Below, one piece after another: positions 11,991 to 22,811 of a stretch of DNA of 64,000 nucleotides; position 1 is the stretch's first letter; each line of letters begins with the position of its first letter. The position numbers and the translations under genes are program-made. The stretch comes from Przewalskia tangutica (Eukaryota > Streptophyta > Magnoliopsida > Solanales > Solanaceae): assembly GCA_029844215.1 (NCBI GenBank), contig CM056732.1, forward strand, positions 21,933,501 to 21,997,500. Direction: 5' to 3'. The notes under the pieces were generated by a model, which did not search any database, was not told where the DNA came from, and worked only from the letters and a program-made list of their open reading frames with translations.

Positions 11991-13150
11991 GGGAAGATCA
12001 CATCACTTTGGTATATACAACCGAAGGAACACTCAAGCCCTTCATCTTTCAAAATTCCTCAAAACCCTCTCCACTATATTCACCTATGGAAACTTTTCAA
12101 TGTCAACACCAATATCAACCAGCTTTCCTATAAGTACTAGTCATTCCAGTGAACACTGAATCTGCTGAGCATATAGAACCACAGCAACCCCGCTGGTTTC
12201 CTTCTTCACCATCCACAGAGGACTTGTCTAAAGCTACAATATTGGGTAAGAGACCAAGACCCTCCACCTTCCCTACTTGTCGATCGAGTAGATTGTTTGA
12301 GAAGAAAAGTTCGTGCAGAGCCAAGCAACAACAGGTCCAGGTCCAGATGTGATACTTCAATACCTGTTTGCTCGAGTAGTGACAGTGACAACATGAACTT
12401 GGTGTTCTCAACAGAAGAGAGTGAAGAAGAACCAACTATTTCTATACTGCAAAATGTGTCTCAAATAAACGAGGAAGTTCCTGATGAAACTACAGTGATG
12501 CAATTCTTCCCAAAGAGAATTTCCAGATATGCTAAATCGAGTGTTGTTCCGAATGTTGCCACTGATGCCACAACATCTCAGGCAACATTTCAACCAACAT
12601 CTGAAGAGACACAAACTCCAACATTCTCCAGCGAAACTGAATCTGATTCAAACCTTGAGGTATGGATCTGTTACTGAGAAAGGATCGTATGTTGATAAAA
12701 TAGTCAGGTTTTTATGCTAATTTGAGTTCTGCTATAGATGATACATCCTCGAAGAAATTTGAGAATGTATATCTCTATAACAAATTTTGTTTTTTCACAC
12801 CTGCTGTTTTTAAACCAATGTATGAGATGCAATACTGAGGAAAATGTTAAAGGTACAGATCCTGCAGTGAACAATAGAGATAAAGTAATTTAGTACCTCA
12901 CTTAGGTATAATGCATAAGTGGATCTCTAGATGTCCAGCCTCTGAATAACAGCCATGTTTTCCACCCTGCTGTACAAGTTACCAATTTGGCACAAAAAGA
13001 ATCGACCTCAATTCTCCCTTATCTCTCTGATATACAAAGTTTAACTACCCTGAAAAATGGAAGAAAATAGTGCAGATGTTGACAGGAATGTCACCAACAT
13101 TCTTGACAACACTGGTCCAAGACAGTCTCCAATGTCTACTGAATAACTTG
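11990..13150 (+). pseudogene. Envelope-like region of the SIRE-type element, decayed
   Basis: An open segment downstream of pol encodes a Ser/Thr/Glu-rich N-terminus (MSTPISTSFP-like, then EPQQPRWFPSSPSTEDLSKA at ~12180) and KRISRYAKSSVV at ~12515. A slip at a T-run near 12710 breaks the frame before FYANLSSAIDDTSSKKFENV (12710-12770) and YNKFCFFTPAV, which resemble the conserved core of the envelope-like / 'putative plant transposon protein' family carried after pol by SIRE-type elements. HKWISRCPASE near 12915 continues it. The role of this protein in plants is unproven. No signal peptide or membrane segment is evident in what remains. Confidence 0.55.
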
Positions 13151-13593
13151 TGATTAAAAATTGTGAAGATCAACCAACAAATCTCTGAAGTTGATACTGT
13201 AAGGAATTCACTGATTCAAGCCAGAGGCCATTTCATGCTGCTGTTTTCTTCACAAAAAGGGGGAGAAAATGATATGCATATGCTACTGTACTATCGAGAG
13301 AATGATAATGTATATGTTACTGTCAAGAAAATGATGCTGCTGTAGAGGAAGTGTTAATGCAGGGGGAACAGAGAAAGAAGACTAGATGCTGTAGAGGAAA
13401 TGCTAATGCAGGGGAGCAGAGAAAGAAGGCGAGATGCTGATGTTCTGTGCAGAGAAATAGTTATGCAGGAGTAGAAAGATGTTGAAAGCACTCTCTTGCT
13501 ATATGCTCTTTATTATGTGCAAAGAAAGAATTATGCAGAGCTCTTCTTGATGTCTTTGGAAAGCTCTAACATTTGTTGAAAATGTTGTTTTGT

Positions 13594-13620
13594 GAAGAAA
13601 GGCAAAAGGGGGAGAATGTT
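13594..13620 (+). other. Upstream duplicate of the polypurine tract
   Basis: GAAAGGCAAAAGGGGGAGAA followed by TGTTAAAATC repeats, almost exactly, the tract and LTR start at 13900-13930. The two lie about 305 bp apart. The intervening DNA (13621-13890) is not recognisably part of the LTR. Confidence 0.8.
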
Positions 13621-13903
13621 AAAATCAGAAGTTTTGCCCTTCCTTCACGGATTGAAGCTGGTCGATACGAAGCTGATGCTACTAATTAGTGTTGAGAATA
13701 TGATTTGTGTACAAATCTGTATAAGTGGATGATATGTGTGTATGTGCTAACATCTTTCTTCTTTTCTAATCCTATATAAATGGTATATATATGTATATCT
13801 TGTATATGTTGTGTTTATATGCCATTACATGTTGAGGGGGATCATTTTTGTGAATTTGCCATTGTTAGGTCACTTATGCTTAGTTGGTTAAGTTTTGTGA
13901 AGA

Positions 13904-13922
13904 AAGACAAAAAGGGGGAGAA
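13904..13922 (+). other. Polypurine tract of the SIRE-like element
   Basis: ACAAAAAGGGGGAGAA immediately precedes the TGTTAATG start of the 3' LTR, where plus-strand synthesis is expected to be primed. Confidence 0.85.
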
Positions 13923-14670
13923 TGTTAATGTTAAGATTGATATCATGATATTTTTCCTAACATATCGTTTTTCAGAAAATGTCGGAACAAATGTCTTGAC
14001 ATTTGGGCTGACATTCTGGTAACAGTTTTGTCTATCTTCATGGACTGTTTTTCAGGAAACTGTGACCTTATTTAACACATGACAAATTACTTGGCAAGGA
14101 GTATTTAAAGCAGAAAGAGCTATGCTATTGACCGGACCCTTTTTTCGTTTTCTGGCATCAGATAGAAGCACCACCCCTGAATTTGGGTTTTTGTTTCCGC
14201 CCTTACTCTATCTTTGAAGTGGCGATTATGATCGATGAAGACCAAGTACAAGTGGAGCATAACTTGAGGAGCAAGACGTGGAAGAAAAAGTCCAAGCTGT
14301 TGATAAATTCTCTCAAGTTTTTGCCACACGTGACCACTTTTAGCTCAACCTCTACAACCAATTGATGAACTTTTCAAGGAGGACTCTCTATTATAAATAG
14401 AGAGGGCAGATCAGTGAATCAATATCCAGAAACAAAATGTAAAAATACCAAGGGAACTCTCGGGGTTTTCTTATCAGAAATCTGGATCACAAAATATTGC
14501 CTGAGTTTGTGACGACATTCTGCATGATATTTTAGTCGCTGTTTCAGATTCTAGATTAGCTTTGTATGGAGCGATTGTAATGAAATGTTTGTCACTTCTA
14601 TTTAGATAGATTTTTCAGGCATAAGTCATCTGCGACTTAACTTTTTTATTCCTTTTGTATCATCTTGTAA

Positions 14671-14729
<59 letters not shown>

Positions 14730-14964
14730 TCATTGACCATCATTGGTTATATTAATATATAACCTATGAAAATTAAATCTTTGTGTCTTTATTATTTCGC
14801 TGCATTTTACTTTTCAAAGGTTTATTCTATTTTTAACTGAACACTGTTTTTATCGAAATGTCGTCAGTTAAGTCAGACGACATTTGCAAACTGTTCCAGC
14901 ATTCGAATTAAGTTAATTCCAGATTGTTTTTATTATTCCATAGCTGTACCCTCGGGACCCAACA
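13923..14964 (+). mobile_element. 3' LTR of the SIRE-like element
   Basis: Starts TGTTAATG and ends GGGACCCAACA, matching 6291-7260. It has a TATAAATAG box near 14391 and a (TA)n tract at ~14676-14727. An extra ~60-bp block around 14120-14225 is absent from the left LTR. Confidence 0.9.
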
Positions 14965-15659
14965 ATATTAATGAGAAATACTCCCCAAGAGAGATTAATA
15001 CAATATTTTTCCGCGGATCTCTTTTGCGCTACTCAAGAGAAACTTTCCCTCTATTCCAAAATGCAATCAAGAATTCTTTCAAACTCCAGATATCAGTGTT
15101 CCCATCATTGTGAAATCATGCTTGATTTGCCGTAAGCTTGGCTGAGTTTTCTATAAATTGTCAAAATGGTAAATCTGAAAAAGGAAATATATAAAAATTG
15201 GAGAATGTCATTATTGTTTCAAGCCATCTTTCTTGCTGCACCTTTCTCTTCTAGTGAAACCAGTGATTTTGCAGTATAGAAGCTCTGGCAACACTTGCGA
15301 GTAGGGTGTTACAGAATTCTGTCCACAACTTAGCTTATCCAAAGCTTGCTTCCCAGTTCATTTCAAATCAACAGTATTATTTAAGTTGTTGCCTAGTCAA
15401 CTGAGAGGCGAACATTCATTTTTCTAGATCACTTTGTATGAGATATTCTTTGCTTCTCTATTTTTATTTCTTACAACCTATTGAATACTTATAGCATCAT
15501 TCTTGTCCTTTCATTCAGGTGTCTTCACAGTTGCTTGAATAGTAGATGCATTTATTTACCATAGTAAAGAAGAAAGTGGAACGCGGGAAGTTCAGTTAAC
15601 GACACTACTAAGTGGATTTTTAAACACAAATACAAAGTAGGTAATATTTGGGTAAAAGT
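14965..15659. other. Unassigned DNA between retroelements
   Basis: No coding homology, RNA gene or terminal repeat is recognised. The sequence changes abruptly to antisense copia at ~15660. Confidence 0.5.
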
Positions 15660-17040
15660 ATACCCTTGTTTGAGGGCATACATATGTTCCTTCATAGGGT
15701 TGTGCATAAAAAGACAGACATGTTGCACTGCATATAAGATATCTGTCCTGGTGAATGTCAGGTATTGAAGTGCCCCTGCCAGACTTTTGTAGAGGGTGGA
15801 GTCTTAAAATGGTTTACCAGATACACCACTCAGTTTGAATTTAGTGCCTACCGGAGTGGCTGATGGTTTACAGGAAGATATACCAGCTCGTTCTACAATC
15901 TCTGCAGCATATTATTTTTATGATAAAAACAAATCACCTGAATGTGTGACAGCAATCCCGAAAAAGTAATGAAGAGGACCGAGATCCTTCATAGCAAAAT
16001 CCGACCCTAGCTGTGACATGATAGACTGACAAAGAATATCTGATGAGGTGGTTAGTATTATATCATCCACATATAAAAGAATATATGCAATATTATTACC
16101 ATGACGGTAAATAAATAAAGAATGATCTGATCGACTATTTGAAAAACCCTGTTTCGATACAAACTCTGCAAACCGTTTGTACCAGGCCCGAGGCGCTTGC
16201 TTCAAGCCGTATAAGGATTTTTTAAGTAAGCACACATGATCCGGAAACTTGGGGTCCCTGTAGCCTAAAGGTTGATGCATATAGACTATTTCATGGAGAT
16301 GTCCATGAAGAAATGCATTCTTGACATCCAACTGACAAAGTGACCATCCTTTTGAAAGAGCTAGGCTGAGTACCGTCCGAATGGTAGCTGGTTTCACCAC
16401 TGGACTAAATGTTTCCCCACAGTACACGCCTATCTGTTGTGTTTTGCCATCACCTACAAGACGGGTTTTGTGCCGCTCAAATATGCCATCAGGTTTTTCT
16501 TTGTGACTGAAAATCCACATAGACCGAATAATATTAGCATTAGATGGATGAAGTACTAACTCACACGTCCTATTTTTAATTAGAGCATTGTATTCGTCAT
16601 CCATGGCCATTTTTCAATTTAGGTCACGTAGGGCAGACACAGGATTGCGGGGTAATGGTGATTTCGTGACATGGGTGTGCAAGCTATATTTTGTGTTGGG
16701 CTTGAGTATACCATGCTGGCTTCGGGTTATAGGGCGATGGACATTGGTTTGTGGATCAGTTAGATGGACGGGACATTGTGTCGGGTCAGTGGGCTAGACG
16801 TCATTGGCTCGTGAGTAATTTCTAGTGGAAGGGAAGATGGGCCATGGAGGGTTGGATGTTGGGACAGGGCCGGATAAAAAAATAGTTGTATCTCGGTATC
16901 CAGAAACTCATATGTGGGAGATCGCGACTTATGAATTTTTTTGAACGGTAATTGAGATTCATCAAAGAGAACATGACGGCTAATAAACATTCTATTTGAG
17001 GATATATCATAGCATTTGTATCCCCGATGATATGGTGAAT
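15660..17040 (-). pseudogene. Antisense Ty1-copia fragment: integrase end, RT, start of RNase H
   Basis: On the minus strand 15918-16610 encodes 230 aa of copia reverse transcriptase: ETFSPVVKPATIRTVLSLAL, QLDVKNAFLHG, GLKQAPRAWY and the catalytic YVDD of LLYVDDIIL. Upstream (16760-17010) lies the integrase C-terminal end (SNRMFISRHVLFDES-like) and the linker. Downstream the frame is lost in the RT-RNase H connection, and the copy stops at ~15660. It is nearly the same as 19092-20258, with fewer frame breaks. A T-rich stop separates the linker from RT. Confidence 0.9.
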
Positions 17041-18085
17041 TCAGGATTAATTCATCAGATCAGAATTGGTATATGGACTCAAGGGCAACGTCTCATATGA
17101 CGTCCTCCTAAGGTAACCTTACGTCATATTTTAATTTAAGCAAATCAAATGGTATAACTGTCGGCAATGGTCATTCTATTCCAATTAAAGGTTATGGTTC
17201 CACTAAATTGTCTAAACCAAATCCTCCATTATCCTTGAAAAATGTTATTCATGCTTCATAATTGATTAAAAACTTGATCTCTGTCCGAAAGTTTACAACT
17301 GATAACTGGGTTACTGTAGCTTTTGATCCCTTTGGTTTCTCCGTATATGATTTTCAGACAGGGGCACGACTAAGGAGATGTGATAGCTAGGGAGAGCTGT
17401 ATCCAGCCACTTCACTTCTCCATCCGGAAAAGACACATTTTAATTTTGTCGTTTTTAATTCTAATTTGTGGCATGAACATTTGGGACATCCGGAGAGCCT
17501 ATTTTGAATTCTGTCAATCGCAATAACTCTATTTCCTGTACTCGGACTTTTAATAAGTGTCAGTCGTGTCGTTTGGGTAAACATATTCAATTACCATTTG
17601 AATCTTCCTATAATTGCACATTTATACCTTTTGACACTATGTATTATGATATTTGGACATCCCCTGTTTTAAGCTCCTCAGGACATAGATATTACTTGCT
17701 TGTTTTAGATGACTACTCTAATTTCTTGTGGACATTTTTCCTCTCGAAAAATCACAAGTGTTTTCAACCTTCCTCATTTTTAGAGCATTCGTCCAAAAAA
17801 TAATTTGAAAGGGATATCAAAACAATCCAATATGATAATGGGCAGGAGTTTGATAATAAGCAATTTTGGGATTTTGCAATTTTAGGTTTTCATGTCCCCG
17901 CACATCTTCCCAAAATGGAAAGGTGGAACGTAAAATCTGAATCATAAACAATATTGTTAGGACATCCCTTGTTCATGCCTCTCTGCCCCCTAATTTTTGG
18001 CATCATGCACCTCAAGTGACTACTTATTTGTTGAATATCCTACCCAACAAAAATACGTCCAACCAAACACCCCTTAAACATAACA
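17041..18085 (+). pseudogene. Copia protease-integrase fragment on the opposite strand
   Basis: Plus-strand frames encode NWYMDSRATSHMTSS at ~17065 (protease, with DSR in place of DSG), LWHEHLGHP at ~17468, CQSCRLGKHIQLPF at ~17557 (integrase zinc site), YYDIWTSPVLSSSGHRYYL at ~17645, LDDYSNFLWTFF and DNGQEF at ~17835. It ends near VTTYLLN at ~18020. Stops at ~17391 and ~17803 break it. It faces the antisense RT fragment head to head, and the join lies where the antisense integrase end stops (~17040). Confidence 0.85.
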
Positions 18086-18258
18086 CTCTCGCTCGCCCAA
18101 GAGGACTGGCTATCTTTCTCTTTATACGCAATATCTTTCAAGGCAAAGAAAAAGATCTACCTTGGAAACGAAGACGTCATTGACGGATAGTTTCATTGCA
18201 TGGAATTCCACACTCAATTGTCAGCGACTGGGGACCCGGTCTTCATTAGCTATTTATG
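18086..18258. other. Junction DNA between copia pieces
   Basis: Short unassigned stretch after the integrase homology ends and before the LTR-like segment. Confidence 0.4.
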
Positions 18259-18535
18259 GCATGAGCTCAGATAAGTAGAATATTTTCCTCCACTTTTCCA
18301 TTTACAAAAAGTCTCAATATATACAAATATGAGGAGAAGATTATTAGCCTTGATCTTCTCCTTACTAATCAAAACTATCCTAATATAATTGTACTTCTTA
18401 CCTTAAAGGGATGATTCTATCTTAATTACAAATAATAATTCATAAATGAATTATTGCTATCTTAAAGGGATGTTCTATATTAATTACAAATAAAAATTCA
18501 TAAATGAATTATTGCTTCTAGAATATTCTCTAACA
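18259..18535 (-). mobile_element. 3' LTR of an antisense copia element (approximate left edge)
   Basis: Read on the minus strand the LTR starts TGTTAGAGAATATTC at 18535, next to the purine/pyrimidine boundary TGCATGAGAG that follows RNase H. The left edge is approximate. A ~55-bp segment ending in AATTCATAAATGAATTATTGC is duplicated in tandem (about 18400-18520). It belongs to the same family as 61617-61887. Confidence 0.65.
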
Positions 18536-18538
18536 CTC

Positions 18539-20258
18539 TCATGCAGTCGAAACGAAAGGTGGACGGATGTTGAAACTATTCTGAAATTCATCAAATAAAA
18601 TCAGCGGAAGCCCTTTAGTGAAGATATCAGCTATCTGATGACGTGTCGGAATATGTAATACTCGAGTTTGTCCGCGAGCCACATTCTCACAGATAAAATG
18701 AATATTCAACTCAATATGCTTTGTGCGCTGGTGATTGACTGAATTGCCCGAGAGATAGATTGCACTGATGTTGTCACAATACACTAGTGTAGCCTTTGGC
18801 ATTGGACAATGAAATTCAAGTAATAGATTCTGAAGCCAACATGATTCAGATATGATATTGGCTACAGCACGATACTCTGCCTCAGCGCTGGAACGAAATA
18901 CTGTGGGTTGTCGTTTGGAGGACCAGGAGATCAGATTGTCGCCAAGAAATACACAATATCCTGACGTGGAGCGTCGGGTATCCGGACAACCTGCCCAATA
19001 TGCGTTTGTATAGGAGATCAATGTGGATGTATGAGATGAATATAAGTGTAACACATACTCCAGCGTGCCCTTCATGTATCTCACAATCCGTTTGAGGGCA
19101 TACATATATTCCTCCATAGGGTTGTGCATAAAAAGACAGACATGTTGCACTGCATATAAGATATCTGGCATGGTGAATGTCAGGTATTGAAGTGCCTCTG
19201 CCAGGCTTTTGTAGAGGGTGGAGTTTTCAAATGGTTTACCAGATACACCACTCAGTTTGGATTTAGTGTCTACCGGAGTGGCTGATGGTTTACAAGAATA
19301 TATACCAGCTCGTTCTACAATCTCTGCAGCATATTATATTTGTGATAAAAACAAACCACCTGAATGATGCATGCCAACAATCCCGAAAAAGTAATGAAGA
19401 GGACCGAGATCCTTCATAGCAAACTCTAACCCTAGATGTGACATGATAGACTGGTGAAAAATATCTGATGAGGTGGTTAGTATTATATAATCTACATATA
19501 AAAGAAGATAGCAATATTATTACCCTGATGGTAAATAAATAAAGAATGATCCGATCGACTATTTGAAAAACCCATTTTCGATACAAACTCTACAAACCGT
19601 TAGTATCAGGCCCGAGGCGCTTGCTTCAAGCCGTATAAAGATTTTCTAAGTAATCACACATGGTCCGGAAACTTGGGGTCCGTGTAGCCTAAAGGCTGAT
19701 GCATATATACTGTTACATGCAAATGTCCATGAAGAAATACATTCTTAACATCCAACTGACAAAGTGACCATCCTTTTTAAAGAGCTAAGCTGAGTACTGT
19801 CCGAATGGTAGCTGATTTCACCACTGGACTAAATGTCTCACCACAGTCCACGCCTACCTGTTGTGATTTGCCATCACCTACAAGACGGGCTTTGTGCTAT
19901 CAAATTTTTCTTTGTGACTGAAAATTCACATAGACCGAATAATATTAGTATTAGATGGACGATGTACTAACTCTCACGTCCTATTTTTAATTAGAGCGTT
20001 ATATTCGTCACCCATAACCATTTTCTAATTTAGGTCACGTAGGGAAGACACAGGGTTGCGAGATAATAGTGATTTCATGACATGGGTGTGTGCAAGCTAT
20101 ATTTTGTTTTGGGCTTGAGTATACCATGCTGACTTCGGGTTACAGAGCGATGGACACTGATTTGTGGATTAGTTAGATGGACGGGACATTGTGTCGGGTC
20201 AGTGGGCTGGACGCCACTTGCCTGTGAGTAATTTCTAGTGGGACGGGAATATGGGCCA
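18539..20258 (-). pseudogene. Antisense copia RNase H and RT, second copy
   Basis: 18539-19171 encodes 210 aa of RNase H with CPDTRRSTSGYCVFLG, SSKRQPTVFRSSAEAEYRA, YCDNISAIYLSGN and HIPTRHQIADIFTKGLP, a full-length C-terminal domain. From 19172 to 20258 RT sequence matching 15660-16860 follows with stops, a frame loss near 19500 (catalytic YVDD region) and small deletions. Homology ends abruptly at ~20258 in the RT-integrase linker, so the element is truncated at its 5' side. Confidence 0.9.
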
Positions 20259-20640
20259 TTATTTGATGTACCTATAATGGTTTTTGCTTTATTCCTTGTT
20301 TGTTTCATGATCAGAATGTAACAGTGAGACCGTGCAATTTGTTGATATAGTAATAAGTAAATTATGGTTAATGAGATATGAAGCAGACACAACTTACTGA
20401 GGACATGACCTTAGATAGAGGCTGTGTAGGACACAAATTAGGGTACATGGGTAGTAGTTAGTCGAGCGTAGTCCTACTTACGCCTACAAACATGTAGTTG
20501 TAGTTTTATTATTGTAGGCCCGCTTAGCATATGATACGAATAGGCGTAGTATTGCTTTATAGCCTTCTGCAGTTTTATTTCTTCTAAGATGTGTTCTTTA
20601 ATGTACTTGGTTTATCTCATTTATCTGTGTTAGTTACTGC
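20259..20640. other. Unassigned DNA
   Basis: No coding homology. It may be original host DNA next to the truncated copia element. Confidence 0.4.
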
Positions 20641-20884
20641 TTCTTCTTTTTCTTTTTCAGGATGTGCTATTATGGCGTATTCACGTTTGCTATCAACATT
20701 TTCATATTGCTTTATTTTTAAAAAAAAAATTGATCGGGGAAAACTGTTTTTTTTTCATGCTTTTTCTGCTTTGCTTGTCCTGAGTCGAGGATCTCTCGAA
20801 AACAATCGCTCTATCTACCAAGACAGAGGTGAGGTCTGCGTACACTCTACCCTTCCCTGACCCCACATTGTGAGATTTCATTGG
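20641..20884 (+). mobile_element. SINE, left part, split by a gypsy element
   Basis: The part with GAGTCGAGGATCTCTCG (from ~20780), then AGGTCTGCGTACACTCTACC and CCCACATTGTGAGATTTCA, matches the SINE copies at 27941-28132 and 29125-29263. The TTTCTTTTTCAGGATGTGCTA block at ~20655 matches the 5' end of the 27941-28132 copy, but an A/T-rich insertion (about 20690-20770) separates it. The SINE is cut at ATTGG by the gypsy LTR and resumes at 25879 with ACTGGG and a TTGTTGTTG tail. Confidence 0.75.
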
Positions 20885-21518
20885 TGATATGACCCGAGCG
20901 AGCTCAAGACCATTCACTCGTGGCCAAGCAAGGAAGCTCCAAGTATTACAATCCATGCTCATGAAGAGAGGATCATTGGAAGAGCTTGAAGAGAATATTT
21001 CACGAGTGTATAATGTTTTGATGATAGCTTGGGAGGATATTCAAGAAGAAGAAGATACAAGAGAAGGAGTCACTTCACAAAGTGGCTAAAGAAGAACCAA
21101 TTTTGGGTTATTTGTGCAAAGGTCACTTTTGGGTCTTTGTTGTAATAGGCATAACTATAAATAGCTGCCTTAGTTTCATTTGATGGTTTGTAGTTTTTGG
21201 ATGACAATTAATATTTTCATTAGAATTCTACTTAGGCATATAATTAGTGGTAAGCTTAGTTAGAATGTAATTGCTTTATTGTTGGAGAACAATTCCATAA
21301 TTTCTCACATGATCATGTTCATTTTTGGAGATTATCTATAGTGTAGGTGTTTTAGTTGAATTTAATTAAAGGAGGTTTTGGGTTTAATATACTCTTGATT
21401 TCCTTTGATTTCAATTATTGTGTCTCACTTTTATCTTCTTTCCTTACAACTTTAATTTCAATTTTATCCTTGTTCTTGTGTTTTGAATTTCTTAGAGTTT
21501 CCAATTAGGATTCTATCA
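20885..21518 (+). mobile_element. 5' LTR of the RT-deleted gypsy element
   Basis: Begins TGATATGACCCGAG and ends TTCTATCA. It contains an early open segment (ASSRPFTRGQARKL) that also appears in the 3' LTR, where it continues the integrase-tail frame. TATAAATAG lies at ~21151. Confidence 0.9.
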
Positions 21519-21520
21519 TT

Positions 21521-21532
21521 TGGTATCAGAGC
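21521..21532 (+). other. Primer-binding site, initiator tRNA-Met type
   Basis: TGGTATCAGAGC starts two bases after the LTR end. Confidence 0.9.
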
Positions 21533-22805
21533 TTGGTAGAAGAATTGTACCATCAATTTTTCATCATTAGTTTTTTTTAAAAATCAAAATTCGAAATCTA
21601 AAAAACCCCCGAATATTTGTTGTTATTTTGGTGGATTTGAGGCCAAATTTGAGTACCTTGATATCAAAAAACCCTAGTTCAAATTTCGTGGCATTTAAAG
21701 GTGTATTGAAGATTCTACCATTGAAGGATTTTGAAGATTTGAAACTTGAAGATGAGTTTTGGTGGAAGAATGTGATTTTGGCTTCAAGAGTTATTGAGTT
21801 TTGTTCTACCAACCAAGAGGAGCTTAGATTAGAAATTCGGTGCAATTTGGAGTTGATTAGAAGGTGTTTGGAAATTTGGTGTTCTTGAAGAACTTCAAAT
21901 CTTCATGGAGAAGAAGACTCAAAAGAAGTGTGTTTGATCTAAAAGTCTTCAAGTCAAAGATTGAAGAGTGTTTGTGGGCCCAAAGTGGGAAAAAATCAGT
22001 TCAGAAATCTGATTTTCAAAAAAAATTATATTCCACGCAGCTGCCACATCAGCCGACATCCATGTTAACTCTCCCACTCTCACCTGCAGCAAGTACTACA
22101 ACTTCAGAGAGTTGTCATTTTGACACTTAGTTTTTTTTCAAGTGCCTTAAGCACCTATAGCACCAAAAAGGCTCAAAATTGTCCCAATTCATTCCAATTT
22201 CTTCCGGTTTGATTTCTTATCATATTATTAATACTTTAATACTTACAATTAATTAAAAACAAGTGATTAAATATACTTGTTTGCTAATTAATTCTTGAAT
22301 TTCATCACTTTCTTCCCAATTTTTTCAAAACTTTTCTAAGTGTTGAAATTTAATTTTTTTTCATTTCCTTCCAATTTCTTTAATTTTCTGAGCTAATTAA
22401 CAATTAGTAATTGTTCTTACTTGATTGTTAACTAGTTCTTGAGTCCGAACTTTCATTTCGTGCCAATTTCTTTTGTGTTTTGTTTTCTTTATTTTCGTTG
22501 AAAACTTCATTGGCTCCGTCCGTTAGATTTGAGTCGTACGTCTTTCTATCTAACAAGAATCTATTCTTCCACAAGGGTTAGCCTACGTGTGAGATTGATT
22601 GGATTAGAAATTCTTCATCAACATTGGAAGAACACTAGAGTGAAGTGAGACTTGAGCGAAAGCACGAGTGACGTGAGGAACTCTTGCTCTAACTTGTTTG
22701 TTGAGTTTTGTAAGTACAATGACGAATTCCGGAATCCATTGTCATGATGGAGAGGATCCGTTGTCCCATATACTTCGGGAATCGAATAGGTTGAGTACGG
22801 CGATA
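21533..22805. other. Leader of the gypsy element, no gene recognised
   Basis: A long untranslated leader. Short frames at 21628-21888 and 21864-22130 show no family resemblance. Confidence 0.5.
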
Positions 22806-22811
22806 TGAGGG

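Larger units (their letters stand above)
6276..14964 (+). mobile_element. SIRE/Maximus-like Ty1-copia retrotransposon, RT-deleted
   Basis: Two similar LTRs (6291-7260 and 13923-14964) flank gag, protease, integrase, RNase H and a long 3' segment with an envelope-like remnant. The ~1 kb LTRs, the primer site with a TGGTATCAGAGCC core, the poorly conserved gag with coiled-coil-like tail, the AAAGGGGGAG polypurine tract and the extra region after pol fit the SIRE/Maximus lineage. The reverse transcriptase is missing between ~10460 and ~10640, and all genes contain stops and frameshifts, so the copy cannot move by itself. The bases outside the two LTRs (GAGAA, ATATT) do not form a target duplication. 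Confidence 0.85.
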
